Shown: piece by piece, positions 8,949 to 17,971 of the stretch | Position numbering within the stretch: the stretch's first letter is position 1 | Layout of the letters: every line of letters begins with the position of its first letter | NCBI RefSeq assembly: GCF_015291745.1 | Contig: NZ_CP030059.1 | Coordinates: 5,669,501-5,733,500 of the forward strand | DNA length: 64,000 nt | Direction of reading: 5' to 3' | Source: Bradyrhizobium sp. CCBAU 53351 | GTDB taxonomy: Bacteria > Pseudomonadota > Alphaproteobacteria > Rhizobiales > Xanthobacteraceae | Made by a program: the position numbers and the translations under genes | The notes under the pieces: model-generated | What the model saw: the letters and a program-made list of their open reading frames with translations, nothing else | What the model was told of the DNA's origin: nothing | Databases searched by the model: none

Positions 8949-10052
8949 ATGTCGTCCCTTTTTGACCCCATCCGGCTCGGCGCCCTGACCGCCCCCAACC
9001 GCATCGTCATGGCTCCGCTGACCCGCAGCCGCGCCACCCGCGACCACGTCGCAACCGAGATGATGGCCGGCTACTACGCGCAGCGCGCCTCCGCCGGACT
9101 CATCATCAGCGAGGCGACCGGCGTCTCGCGCCAGGGCAACGGCTTCACCTACACGCCGGGCCTGTGGTCCCGGCAGCAGGTGGATGCCTGGAAGCCCGTC
9201 ACCCGCGCAGTGCACAACGCGGGCGGACTGATCGTCGCGCAGCTCGGTCACACCGGCCGCGCCGGACATCCGTCCGTCATTGGCGAGCAGCCGGTGTCGT
9301 CCAGCGAGACCGTCTCGCCGGTCGACGCGTGGACCTATGACGGACCGAAGCCCTCGGTGCAGGCCCGCGCGCTGACGATGAAGGAGATCGCCGGCATCGT
9401 CGCCGACTTCGCGCGCGCCGCGCACAACGCGATGGCGGCCGGGTTCGACGGGGTGCAGATCCACGCCGCGAACGGGATGCTGATCGACCAGTTCCTGCGC
9501 AATAGCGCCAATCTGCGTACCGACGAATACGGCGGCAGCATCGAGAACCGCGTGCGCCTGCTGGACGAGGTGACCCGTGCGGTCGCCGGCGCGATCGGGG
9601 CCGACCGTACCTCGGTCCGTCTGTCCCCCAACGGCGAGGTCTGGGGCGTCGACGATAGCGATCCGACTCCCCTGTTCGTCGCGGCGGCGAAGACGTTGAG
9701 CGCCATCGGCATCGCGTTCCTGGAATTGAAGGAGGCCAACCCCGACGGAACGTTCGTCTCGAGCGACGTGCCCCATCAGTCGCCGATGATGCGGCCGCAC
9801 TTCAAGGGGCCGCTGATCCTCAACAGCGACTACGACATCGATCGCGCCCAAGCCGATCTCGACGGCGGCGCAGCCGACGCGATCAGCTTCGGTCGGGCTT
9901 TCCTCGCCAATCCGGATCTGGTTGAGCGCCTGCGCCTCGGCGCGCCGCTGAACGACGCCCAGAGGGAAACCTTCTACAGCCAGGGCGCGGAAGGGTACTC
10001 CGACTACCCCACGCTGGCGGAGTTCGAAGCAGTCGCCAGGCCGGCCGCATAG
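8949..10052 (+). CDS. alkene reductase, Old Yellow Enzyme family (NemA/XenB-like) with atypical active site
   Basis: 367 residues, full length. FMN-binding barrel motifs are seen: LFDPIRLGALTAPNRIVMAPLTRSRA, QLGHTGRAGHPSVIGEQP, DEYGGSIENRVRLLDEV and DAISFGRAFLANPDLVERL. Such enzymes reduce activated C=C bonds or nitro groups with NAD(P)H through FMN. The substrate-binding pair is present in IHAANGMLIDQFL (His and Asn), but the Tyr that follows the Gly in family members (HxxNGY, the proton donor) is Met here. AAGGAGA precedes the ATG. It opens a run of same-strand genes (AhpD-like, GST, YghU-like) suggesting detoxification of reactive electrophiles, probably under the LysR regulator. Confidence 0.92.
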   Translation: MSSLFDPIRLGALTAPNRIVMAPLTRSRATRDHVATEMMAGYYAQRASAGLIISEATGVSRQGNGFTYTPGLWSRQQVDAWKPVTRAVHNAGGLIVAQLGHTGRAGHPSVIGEQPVSSSETVSPVDAWTYDGPKPSVQARALTMKEIAGIVADFARAAHNAMAAGFDGVQIHAANGMLIDQFLRNSANLRTDEYGGSIENRVRLLDEVTRAVAGAIGADRTSVRLSPNGEVWGVDDSDPTPLFVAAAKTLSAIGIAFLELKEANPDGTFVSSDVPHQSPMMRPHFKGPLILNSDYDIDRAQADLDGGAADAISFGRAFLANPDLVERLRLGAPLNDAQRETFYSQGAEGYSDYPTLAEFEAVARPAA

Positions 10053-10115
10053 GGCCCGCCAACTATCTACCCGCGTCGACCCGCCGCCTCCATGCGGCCC
10101 ACCAAGGAGTTTCGA

Positions 10116-10454
10116 ATGGACTGGAATGCGAATCGTGATCATCTGATGACCAACGTCGGCAAGCTGCAGCAGCTTTCGCCCGACACCCTAAAGGGCTACC
10201 TGACCGCCTCCGGCGCCGGCCGCAAGACCGCGCATCTGGATGAGAAGACACGCCAGCTCATCTCGCTCGCGGTCGCGGTGACCACGCGCTGCGACGGCTG
10301 CATCTCGATCCACAGCAACGAGGCCCTAAAGGCGGGCGCCACGCGCGAGCAGCTTGCCGAGGCGCTCGGCGTCGCCGTCGCCATGAACGCGGGCGCAGCC
10401 CTCGTCTATTCGACGCGCGCGCTGGAAGCGTTCGACGAAGCCACGGGATCGTAG
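10116..10454 (+). CDS. carboxymuconolactone decarboxylase (AhpD-fold) family protein
   Basis: 112 residues from the ATG at 10116, which follows AAGGAGT; an earlier in-frame ATG at 10092 lacks a binding site. The AhpD redox motif is present as CDGC with a following His (Cys59, Cys62, His66; RCDGCISIHSNEALKAGAT). The C-terminal helices are GVAVAMNAGAALVYSTRALEAF. Proteins of this fold act as small thiol peroxidase-type or alkylhydroperoxide-handling enzymes. Its place between OYE and glutathione-transferase genes supports a redox detoxification role. A true decarboxylase role is unlikely. Confidence 0.88.
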   Translation: MDWNANRDHLMTNVGKLQQLSPDTLKGYLTASGAGRKTAHLDEKTRQLISLAVAVTTRCDGCISIHSNEALKAGATREQLAEALGVAVAMNAGAALVYSTRALEAFDEATGS

Positions 10455-10518
10455 CCGAAGTCGATCCGCGGGGCGCCCTGCCGTGGCGTCCTTTCTCTTC
10501 TCTTCAACGGAGGTTCGC

Positions 10519-11127
10519 ATGAAACTGTACTATTCCGCCGGCTCCTGCGGGCTCGCCTCGCAAATCGCGTTGCGCGAAGCCGGGCAGCGGTTCGACCTGG
10601 TCGCGGTCGACTTCAGGACGAAGACGACGTCCGAAGGCGACTATCTTCAGGTGACGCCGAAGGGCTTCGTGCCGGCGCTGAAGCTCGACGACGGCGACGT
10701 CATCACGGAAGGCGCGGTCATCCTGCAGTGGATCGCCGACAGGGATCCGGACGCCGGGCTCCTGCCGCCCTTCGGCACCCGCCAGCGTTACGAAGCCCTG
10801 GAATGGCTGAACTTCGTCGCGACCGACCTGCACAAGAACTTTGCGGTCATGTTCTCGCCGGTCCTGGATGCGGACTCGAAGGCGAGGTTCGCCGAGAAGA
10901 ACCTGATCGGAAAGTTCCAATACGTGGACCGGCATCTGTCGACGCGTGACTACGTCCTCGGCGGGAAGTTCTGCGTCGCCGACGGCTACCTCTACAACGT
11001 GCTCTGCTGGCCGGGCCGCGTGAACCTCGACGCGACCGGCTACGCATCGATCCGGAACTTCATGGCCCGCATGGAGCAAAGGCCCAGCGTACGCGCATCC
11101 TTGAAGGCGGAGGGATTGCTGTCGTGA
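10519..11127 (+). CDS. glutathione S-transferase, beta class
   Basis: 202 residues from the ATG at 10519, preceded by CGGAGGT. The N-terminal thioredoxin-like domain begins MKLYYSAGSCGLASQIALREAG, with the Cys10 of bacterial beta-class GSTs, then VTPKGFVPALKLDDGDVITEGAVILQWIAD, whose cis-Pro and Glu contact glutathione. The C-terminal helical domain has YVLGGKFCVADGYLYNVLCW, near the usual FSVADAYLF capping motif. It should conjugate or reduce electrophiles in the cytoplasm and fits the detoxification cluster. Sixty-four bases separate it from the preceding gene. Confidence 0.92.
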   Translation: MKLYYSAGSCGLASQIALREAGQRFDLVAVDFRTKTTSEGDYLQVTPKGFVPALKLDDGDVITEGAVILQWIADRDPDAGLLPPFGTRQRYEALEWLNFVATDLHKNFAVMFSPVLDADSKARFAEKNLIGKFQYVDRHLSTRDYVLGGKFCVADGYLYNVLCWPGRVNLDATGYASIRNFMARMEQRPSVRASLKAEGLLS

Positions 11128-11267
11128 TCGAGCTCCTGTGCGCTATCAGACACGCTGTCTGTCATACGGTTCAGACGTTGAAAGAGAAGTTTTCCGGTGC
11201 CGAGGCTCCAGGATTCGCCGACGTGCATTCACCTTCTCGATGTCCCTATTCCGACGCGGAGTGACCC

Positions 11268-12179
11268 ATGAACGATCCTCTCCACAACCAGCCATCCGGT
11301 TATGTCCCGCCCAAGGTATGGACCCAGCAGAAGGTCTACGGCGGTGTGTTCGGAAGTTCGAACCGGCCCGTATCGGGCGCCACTTTCGGGAGGGATCTGC
11401 CGGTCGGCAGGCATCCACTGCAGCTCTATTCGCAGGGGACGCCCAACGGCCAGAAGGTCACAATCATGCTCGAGGAACTGCTGGCGGCCGGGCATTCGGA
11501 CGCCGAATACGACGCCTGGCTGATCGACATCTTCAAGGGCGATCAGTTCGGAAGCGGCTTCGTAGAGGTCAACCCGAATTCGAAGATTCCCGCGCTCGTC
11601 GACCGCTCGACGGATCCCCCCGTCCGCGTGTTCGAGAGTGGATCGATCCTCGTCCACCTGGCGGAGCGGTTCGGCGCGTTCCTGCCGACCGAACGCCGCT
11701 CGCGGACCGAAACCTTCAACTGGCTGATGTGGCAGATGGGAACGGCGCCGTTCGTCGGGGGCGGCCTGGGACACTTCTACGCCTATGCGCCGCTCAAGAT
11801 CGAATATGCGATCGACCGCTACGCCATGGAAGTGAAGCGTCAGTTGCACGTTCTGGACACGCATCTCGCGAAGCATGAATTCCTGGCCGGCGACCGCTAC
11901 ACGATCGCGGACATCGCGGTCTGGCCGTGGCATCCCGGCAGTCTCTACGGCGTCTACAACGCGCATGAATTCCTCCAGATAGAGGAATACCCACACCTGC
12001 TGCGCTGGTACCGGTCCATCGCCGAACGTCCCGCGGTGGCGCGCGGCCGCATCGTCAACCGCGCCGGCGGTGAACCGGGCGAATTCCTGCGAGAGCGGCA
12101 CGACGCTTGCGACTTCGACAAAACGGCGGGCCTGCTGGCGGATGTGGATGGTTCAGTTCAGCAGTCTGTTCGCCCGTAG
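11268..12179 (+). CDS. yghU: glutathione-dependent disulfide-bond oxidoreductase, YghU-like
   Basis: 303 residues, close to the E. coli YghU length. Hallmarks of the Nu-class/YghU group: long N-terminal extension (PSGYVPPKVWTQQ), FGSSNRPVSGATFGRDLPVGRHPLQLYSQGTPNGQKVTIMLEE with the TPNG motif, LIDIFKGDQFGSGFVEVNPNSKIPALVD, and ESGSILVHLAERFG. These enzymes bind two glutathiones and reduce disulfides or organic peroxides. CGGAGTGA precedes the ATG. Its 3' end overlaps a LysR remnant on the other strand by 27 bases. The symbol is given by family resemblance. Confidence 0.9.
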   Translation: MNDPLHNQPSGYVPPKVWTQQKVYGGVFGSSNRPVSGATFGRDLPVGRHPLQLYSQGTPNGQKVTIMLEELLAAGHSDAEYDAWLIDIFKGDQFGSGFVEVNPNSKIPALVDRSTDPPVRVFESGSILVHLAERFGAFLPTERRSRTETFNWLMWQMGTAPFVGGGLGHFYAYAPLKIEYAIDRYAMEVKRQLHVLDTHLAKHEFLAGDRYTIADIAVWPWHPGSLYGVYNAHEFLQIEEYPHLLRWYRSIAERPAVARGRIVNRAGGEPGEFLRERHDACDFDKTAGLLADVDGSVQQSVRP

Positions 12180-12735
12180 GCGCGCAACGGCGATGTCGGT
12201 GAGGGCACGTACCTTCGCTGGTGCGTGGCGCCCCTCCGGATAGATGACGTAGATCGGAAGCGGAGCCTCTTCGAACTCTCCGAGCACGATCTGCAGGGCT
12301 CCATCGACCAGAGCCTGGCCGACCTGGTAGTGCAGCACACGGGTCAGAGCCCATCCCGATGTCGCGGTCGTAATCGCCGCTTCGTTGGTATTGGAAGCGC
12401 CATTCCGGCGAAGCCCATGCACTCGTCGATTCGACGATCCGATGTGCCTTCAGATCGCCCGGCGACGTAGGTATGCCGTGCATTTGGAAGTACGACGGTG
12501 CACCGCAGACCACCCGACGAACGGAGCCCACCTTGGTCGCAACGAAGCCGGAGTCGGCCAGATCTCCGATGCGGAGGGCGACGTCGATGCCTTCCTCGAT
12601 GATGTTTACGGACCTGTCGACGAAGAACGTCCGCGCCGACATCGCCGGATGGACGTCGAGATATTCGGTTACGATGGGCAGTACAAACAGCTGAGCGAAC
12701 AGGGCCGGTGCGGTTGCCGAAGAATTTTATCACCT
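12153..12735 (-). pseudogene. LysR-family regulator, effector-domain remnant
   Basis: The minus strand encodes a LysR effector domain without its DNA-binding half: LFVLPIVTEYLDVHPAMSART, then RSVNIIEEGIDVALRIGDLADSGFVATKVGSVRRVVCGAPSYF and LKAHRIVESTSAWASPEWRF. A frameshift near 12360-12400 leads to VGQALVDGALQIVLGEFEEAPLPIYVIYPEGRHAPAKVRALTDIAVARLRANRLLN and the natural stop. The N-terminal helix-turn-helix is absent beyond about 12735. It was probably the local regulator of the YghU-type gene it faces. Confidence 0.78.
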
Positions 12736-13553
12736 ACGGACTCCTCGGCATCAACCCAAAGAACATGTGGGACTCTCCGCACTGGAAGCCAGGCTATCGG
12801 GTGATGGCTTCCGGTTGTCTTGGCGCATCGTGGATCAAGCTTCCTGACTCGGCGCGCGACTTGGCGCGTCGATTTTGGCCGGCCGACAAGCCTGTCTATT
12901 GGTTTCCGAGCTGGGAGATGCGCAGGGCATTGTGGAGTATTGTGGTAGATCCCAAGGACCCCGTGCTGTTCGAAAGGAAACGGTTTCGGACCATGTGCAG
13001 GACCTAGACGGCGCGAGTGTTGCTCAAGGTTTGCCCCGACACCAACCAGGAGGTGTCATATTTTTTAAGCGCAATGTTGCGGGCGATGTTTACTCAGCGC
13101 GGATAGATCGATCAGTGAACCGGCTGAGAGCCGACGGGCAACTTTCGTGCGAGATCAAGCGAAGCCCGAGCGGCCTCGGATCGATGCAGAGACAAGGCCT
13201 GAATTGCGCGGGTTCGCCTATTGCAACGACACGGTGTTCAAGGTCGAAGAGATGCGGGGCGGCTTCTATGGAACGCTACCTTGCGAAATCAACGGCAAGG
13301 ACATCAACGAGGAACTTCAATCGTGGCTCGAAGGTCCGGACTTGGTCTTTGAGCGTGACGAAATTATCGTTCTTCCGCGCAGGTATCAGATTGGAAACAT
13401 CCTGGGGGGTATAGGTCTTCTGCGGCTCTCGCACAGCACGTCTGCCTTGGGTCAAAGGCTGCCTTGGCCAGCTTGAATGGCCCTGTGCGGGTCACCAGCA
13501 GGAAGCGGACCTCGCCGAGCACTGAGCCATCGTCAGCCACGGGCCAGAAGCGG
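12736..13553. other. 818 bases with no gene I can identify
   Basis: Several open stretches exist on the plus strand, for example 12708-13007 (containing WFPSWEMRRALWSIVVDPKDPVLFERKRF) and 13147-13476 (containing FAYCNDTVFKVEEMRGGFYG). They have plausible amino-acid content but no family I recognise, no clear ribosome binding site, and they lie between gene remnants. I read the stretch as decayed coding DNA of unknown origin. Confidence 0.4.
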
Positions 13554-13760
13554 TCATTCTGGCACGCCAGCCGTTCGATACGCCTGGCCCAACTTTTCAA
13601 TATGTTCGAGCCGACGAAATGGAGTCCGTTTTGCAACGTCGGCGATGTGAAAAGTGGGATCGACTTTCCGAAGCGCATCGCACGCACGACGGGCCTCGGC
13701 GACGTGACCTGCCATAGCGAGATTCGCAATGAGCGTTCGCTGCCCGCCCGGGAAATTCGG
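13554..13760 (-). pseudogene. C-terminal tail of a TPR-containing regulator (adenylate-cyclase-like), remnant
   Basis: The minus strand reads QRTLIANLAMAGHVAEARRACDALRKVDPTFHIADVAKRTPFRRLEHIEKLGQAYRTAGVPE and stops. The pattern (ANLAMAGHxAEARxA...LRxxDPxxxI...P(F/L)RRxEhxeklgxaxRxAGxPE) resembles the last repeats of the large adenylate/guanylate-cyclase or winged-helix TPR proteins abundant in Bradyrhizobium. Upstream it is cut off by the IS630 remnant. Family assignment is from pattern memory only. Confidence 0.4.
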
Positions 13761-13799
13761 CTGTCTTTGAGTCGCAAGCGTGGCCCAAGACATCCCCTC

Positions 13800-14141
13800 T
13801 TGCTCGCTGTCCATATCGTCATGGACAACTACGCCACCCACAAGACACCCAAGATCAAAGCGTGGCTCGCTCGCCGGCCGCACTATCATGTCCACTTCGC
13901 GCCGACTTCCGCGTCATGGATCAATCAGATCGAGCGCTGGTTCGCTGAGCTCACCAGAAAGCAAATCCAGCGAGGTGTTCACACCTCCGTCAGGCAACTC
14001 GAGGCCGACATCCGTACCTTCATCGAACTGCACAACAATAACCCGAAGCCCTTCAAATGGACCAAGTCCGCAGACCAGATCTTGGCTTCCGTCAAACGCT
14101 TCTGCCACAAAGCCCAGCAGACTTTATGTGGCGAACTTTAG
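13800..14141 (+). pseudogene. IS630-family transposase, C-terminal fragment
   Basis: About 113 residues of a DDE_3-type transposase C-terminus: HIVMDNYATHKTPKIKAWL, holding the second catalytic Asp, then HVHFAPTSASWINQIERWFAEL, holding the catalytic Glu, and the tail FIELHNNNPKPFKWTKSADQIL. The N-terminal helix-turn-helix and first Asp are missing; upstream sequence is unrelated. It abuts the cyclase-tail remnant, so an insertion followed by deletion is likely. Confidence 0.85.
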
Positions 14142-14309
14142 ATTCACGTGACTAGGTTTCTCCGGCCTGCGCCTCCAGGTCGCCTATCGGGCTCAAAGTG
14201 GACTTGTTGATCCCGATGATCCGGGCCGCCTCGCTGATCGAAATCAGCTCTAAAGGCGCTGCATCAGGGGGTCGTTGCATCAGATTTGACCCCCGCAAGG
14301 AGCGCGTGT

Positions 14310-14456
14310 ATGGCGGTATTTTTGGTTACTTGGGATTTGAACAAGAAAAGATCGAACTACGATGAAGCCCGACAGAAGCTGATTGCTCAATTGTCGAGAT
14401 ATTTGATTTCGCTGCGCTTGAGCGGCGCTATCCATGGCTCGCAACGGCGCACTTGA
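14310..14456 (+). CDS. short SinR/Cas2-like-fold hypothetical protein, possibly truncated
   Basis: 48 residues, beginning MAVFLVTWDLNKKRSNYDEARQKLIAQLSRY, preceded by AAGGAGCG eight bases before the ATG. The opening beta strand and helix (VFLVTWDLNK...YDEARQKLIAQL) resemble small SinR-type proteins with a Cas2-like ferredoxin fold, which are usually about 90 residues. The second half here (ISLRLSGAIHGSQRRT) does not fit, so the 3' part may be lost by frameshift. No CRISPR array or cas gene is nearby. Tentative call. Confidence 0.35.
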   Translation: MAVFLVTWDLNKKRSNYDEARQKLIAQLSRYLISLRLSGAIHGSQRRT

Positions 14457-14818
14457 TCGGGGCTCTCATCGTCACCACGAGCTTGTGTGCAATTGGTTTG
14501 TACAGCGATTCGCTTTTTGTGTTTATGCTCGGCTTTCCGGTCCTAGCGAGTTGCGCGCCGGCGGCGGCGAGAAGGGTCGGTTTCACCACGTTGGGCTGGC
14601 AACGCCTCGGCCTTTTCGGACTCGCTATGACCGTCCTGCTACTCGCCCTCAGATGGGGCTCCTTAGTGACCTCTAGACGCCTGGGACAAAAGCCGGCCTT
14701 CAATATCAACTTGACCAGCGGCACCGTTCAAAGCATTCACGTGCGGTCGGGTGAGCGAGGGGTGCTCTTCTTTGTGCCTTCCACAAAGAAGTTTCACTTT
14801 GCAAAATGGGAATGTTAA
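14453..14818 (+). CDS. hypothetical membrane protein, possibly a fragment
   Basis: About 121 residues with hydrophobic segments at residues about 2-17, 20-36 and 50-68, then a soluble tail (SINL-type TSGTVQSIHVRSGERGVLFFVPSTKKFHFAKWEC). The only start is a TTG at 14453 overlapping the stop of the preceding small gene. The same frame stays sensible upstream (IFDFAALERRYPWLATAH), which suggests the true N-terminus lies further upstream and has been disrupted. No family recognised. Confidence 0.35.
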   Translation: MIGALIVTTSLCAIGLYSDSLFVFMLGFPVLASCAPAAARRVGFTTLGWQRLGLFGLAMTVLLLALRWGSLVTSRRLGQKPAFNINLTSGTVQSIHVRSGERGVLFFVPSTKKFHFAKWEC

Positions 14819-14938
14819 AAATCTCGAGTGGGATGGCAGCTAGAGTCCGATAACAGCCTTTAGCGGACTCCAGGATCATGCGGCGCGCTGGCGGGACGAC
14901 CGCGCGCGGCTCGGCCGCTTTCTTGCAGCTGCTCGAAC

Positions 14939-15180
14939 TCAGATCGGCGTTTTCTTGCGATGACGAGCTCGCGCTCTTAGCACGCCAGATGACCGCTCGA
15001 GCTCGCTGCCGCGATTGTACCCTTGCGTGATCGATAGATCGCTGTGTGTCGCAGCGTCACGGATCATGTCCGGATCGGCGCCGGCGTCGAAGCTTTCGCT
15101 GATACCCCCGTGGCGGCTATGCATGTTGCAAACGTCGTCCGGGACGCCTTCGGCCCTCGAACTCGCCAAAACGCTGCGCA
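14939..15180 (-). pseudogene. phage-type integrase (tyrosine recombinase) C-terminal fragment
   Basis: The minus strand reads EGVPDDVCNMHSRHGGISESFDAGADPDMIRDAATHSDLSITQGYNRGSELERS. This matches the C-terminal catalytic part of tyrosine recombinases, with the late His region (ATHSDLSIT) and the nucleophile Tyr (QGYNRG). The upstream Arg box is absent. It is fused in frame to the tail of the broken DUF305 membrane gene, which marks a deletion junction near 15185. It probably belonged to an island integrase. Confidence 0.65.
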
Positions 15181-15189
15181 AGAAGTAGC

Positions 15190-16049
15190 CGGGCATTGCG
15201 GCGCGTTCTTCCGTGCTGCAATCGGGCATCTCCGTGTCGAACCAGCTCAGCCACCAATTCTCGAAGATCCTGCTCTCGCCGGCCTGGCTCGCGACCATCA
15301 GCATCGCGAGCTTGCGCAGGGGTCCTGAGCCTGTTCGGCGGCGATCCGCGCCAGCTCGATGCCTTGGGCGTGATGCGCCGTCATGTGCCTGATGTAGCTC
15401 TGGTCCGCGTCCCTGTCGCGGCCCATCCACGGGACTTCGTAGCCGTGGCTGCCGAACAACGCGGTTGCGCCGAGCAGCGCGACCATGGCGAGCGCGCCCA
15501 TGGTCCAGGCATTGGTGAAGCGAATGTCGCGCGCCGGCACCTGGCCGCGCTGCCAGCGCAGCCGGGCGAACAGCGGGTACATCAAAGCCGAGCAACCATG
15601 GACCAGCAGTCCGATCCAGTAGGGCTGCTGCAGCGTGAACAGCGGCTGCCAGAACGGAAACAGCGGCACCAGCCCGAACCATCCGTCGCTGAGGTGAACG
15701 CCGCCCACGGCAGCGCCAGCAGCAGGATCGTGAGCGGCCGTAGGTCCGCGGTCCACCGCCCGAGCACGCCAAAGAACACCAGCGCCCAAGAAAAATCCGC
15801 CCATTGGTGGAAGGCGATGCCGGCAAGGATCGCGCTCCATGACGGCTCCGCGCTGAGCGCCCCGTCGCGCAGCGGGATGGCGGCGACCGTCATCCAGTCG
15901 ACCGCGGCATCGCGGCCGATGCGGGCGGCGAACAGCTGGCTGACCAGGGTCGAGAACGTGCTGCTGATCAGGCCGAGCTCGGCGGCGGCGAGCCAGCGCA
16001 AACGTCGCTGCTGCTCCATGAACCGCAACGGTCGCGGCTCCGCGTTCAC
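15190..16049 (-). pseudogene. DUF305-containing membrane protein, frameshifted and truncated
   Basis: Starts at an ATG (16049) overlapping the CsbD stop. The first part encodes membrane helices (LISSTFSTLVSQLFAARIGRDAAVDWMTVAAI and WADFSWALVFFGVLGRW). A frameshift near 15700 leads to FWQPLFTLQQPYWIGLLVHGCSALMYPLFARLRWQRG and on to the DUF305 motif YIRHMTAHHAQGIELARIAAEQA. A second near 15320 leads to LRKLAMLMVASQAGESRIFENWW and MPG, where the second DUF305 half should begin but integrase sequence follows. DUF305 proteins are linked to metal or stress responses. At least two frame changes and a lost C-terminus make it non-functional. Confidence 0.75.
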
Positions 16050-16225
16050 GTCAGCTGCTTGAGCTTCTTCAGGGGATTGAGTTCGCTCGGCTTGTCCTGT
16101 TCGTCGCGGCCACGCTCGGCTTCCGCCTTGCCGTCATCGTGGAGATCCTGGTCGCCGATGATCTCGCCGACGGCCTGCCTGGTCTTGCCGACGATGCGCT
16201 GCCGAAGGCCCTTCGGCCTGGTCAT
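16046..16225 (-). CDS. CsbD-family stress protein
   Basis: 59 residues from the ATG at 16225 (MTRPKGLRQRIVGKTRQAVGEIIGDQDLHDDGKAEAERGRDEQ...). The GK-x-x-QAVGE-x-x-GD-x-x-L-x-x-x-GKAE pattern is the CsbD signature. CsbD proteins are small, charged, abundant stress-induced proteins; in Bacillus the gene is under sigma-B. Its stop overlaps the start of the broken DUF305 gene by four bases, so the two were one operon. The tail SELNPLKKLKQLT is not part of the usual domain. Confidence 0.85.
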   Translation of the reverse strand: MTRPKGLRQRIVGKTRQAVGEIIGDQDLHDDGKAEAERGRDEQDKPSELNPLKKLKQLT

Positions 16226-16366
16226 GGCCTGCCTCCAAACTTGCGCCGCCAACCCCGGCGCCTGAAGGGGGCGAGCGCCGGGGCGGTGCGGTTTAGCAGT
16301 CCGCCTCCGGCAGGGGGGTGACGGAGGCGTTGATCAGACGCGCTGATGCGCGGATGGTTCCTGCCG

Positions 16367-17971
16367 TTACCGCGCTTCAATCGCGATGATCACGCCTTCA
16401 TTGCCGCGGAGCAGGATGGATGCATCCGGCAATGGCTCGAGCGGTCGGTCCAGGTGCGTCGACATCATCAGACGGCCCCTTCCTTGCCAGTGGTATTTCC
16501 GCGGTTCGGCAGCGATGTTAAGCGCGATCAGGAATCCGTCGGCACCGTCGGTCCGTCCAAAGGCGAGCACGTCGTTCTGCGAACGCAGCGGTTCGTAACC
16601 GCCCCGGCGCAGGCACGCGTGCTCGCGCCGCAGCACCGTCAGCGCGCGAAACAGCGCCAGCATCGAACGCTCGTCGCGTTGCTACGCGGCGACTTTGGCG
16701 GCGCCATCCGGACTCTCCAACGGCAGCCACGGCTCGCCATTGGTGAAGCCGCCGTCGGGATTGTCGTCCCAGCGCATCGGCGCGCGCTCGGGATCGCGGC
16801 ACAGGCCGAATCCGGGCACGAGCTTCTCGAAGGGGTCGCGCACGCAGTCGGACGGAATCGGAACGCGCTTGCGGCCGATCTCGTCGCCCATGAAAAAGAA
16901 CGGCGTGCCCCGTAGTGTCATCAGCAGCATCGCCAGCACGCGCATCTGCGCCTCGCCGATCTTGCTCGCGATCCGCTGCTTGTCGTGGCCGCCGATCACC
17001 CAGACCGGCCAGCCATGGTCCGGGATCGCGTTGAAGTAAGCATCGATCGCTGCTTGCAGCGATAGCGCGTTCCAGGGCGTATCGAGCAGCGCGAAATTGA
17101 GTGGCAGATGCAGGCGCGGCTTGCCGTTGCCGTAGAAATGGCCGATGCGGTCGGTCTTGCCCTGGACCTCGCCGCAGAGCATGCGCCCCGGATAGGTGTC
17201 GGTCACCTCGCGGATGAACTCGATGCAATCCATCGTCTCCGGCCGGTCGTCGGTGAAGACGGGTGTCTGACGCTGCGGCGGCGGCTTGCCCTCGGCCTGC
17301 GGGTTCGGCGGATTGTCGCGCATGAGCGCGTCCTTGATCAGGACCGCGCTGGCATCGACGCGAAAGCCGTCCACGCCGCGGTCGAGCCAGAACCGCATAA
17401 CGTCGGCGATCGCATCGCGCAGTTGCGGGTTGCGCCAGTTCAGGTCGGGCTGCTCGACCAGGAAGGAGTGATAATAATATTGCCGCCGCGCCTCGCACCA
17501 TTCCCAGCCGCTGCCGCCGAAACGACTGAGCCAGTTGTTGGGCGGCCCGCCATTCTCGGCCGCATCGGCCCAGATGTACCAAGCGGCCTTGGCGCTATGG
17601 CGCGAGCTCGAACTCTCGACGAACCAGGAATGATCATTGGCGGTGTGATTTGGGACGAGGTCGAGGATGAGGCGGATGTTTGCGCCGTGCAGCGCCTTGA
17701 GCAGCTGGTCGAACTCCTCCAGGCTGCCGAAAGTAGGATCGACCGAGCAATAATCGGAAATGTCGTAGCCGAGGTCGCGGAACGGGCTCTTGTAGATCGG
17801 CGTCAGCCAGACCGCGTCGACGCCGAGCCATTTTAGATAGTCGATGCGCGACATCAGTCCGGCGAGGTCGCCCTTGCCGTCGCCGTTGGAGTCCTGGAAG
17901 GAGATCAGTGCGATCTCGTAGATGACGGCGGATTCCCACCACTTTGCTTTGTCAGGGGGCTCGACGCTCAT
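16367..17971 (-). pseudogene. alpha-glucosidase/alpha-amylase (GH13) with an in-frame amber stop
   Basis: The start at 17971 gives MSVEPPDKAKWWESAVIYEI, the standard GH13 opening. Catalytic residues are present: nucleophile Asp206 in GVDGFRVDA, acid/base Glu268 in LCGEVQG, and Asp330 in GGHD. Region I is LILDLVPNHTANDHSWF. After 429 residues (KVAA) a TAG at 16682-16684 ends translation, but the same frame continues for about 104 residues (QRDERSMLALFRALTVLRREHACLRRGGY...) through the C-terminal beta domain to a stop at 16367. Truncation removes that domain. Substrate would be maltose, trehalose or sucrose-type glucosides. The start overlaps the upstream membrane-protein gene by 20 bases. Confidence 0.85.

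Noticed and set aside
8307..10142. 611-codon minus-strand open frame opposite the OYE genes
   Set aside because: High-GC antisense artefact; it spans both an OYE gene and a pseudogene without any domain.
14310..14456. Possible CRISPR-associated Cas2-like gene
   Set aside because: Only a 48-residue fold-level resemblance; no repeats, spacers or other cas genes in the window.
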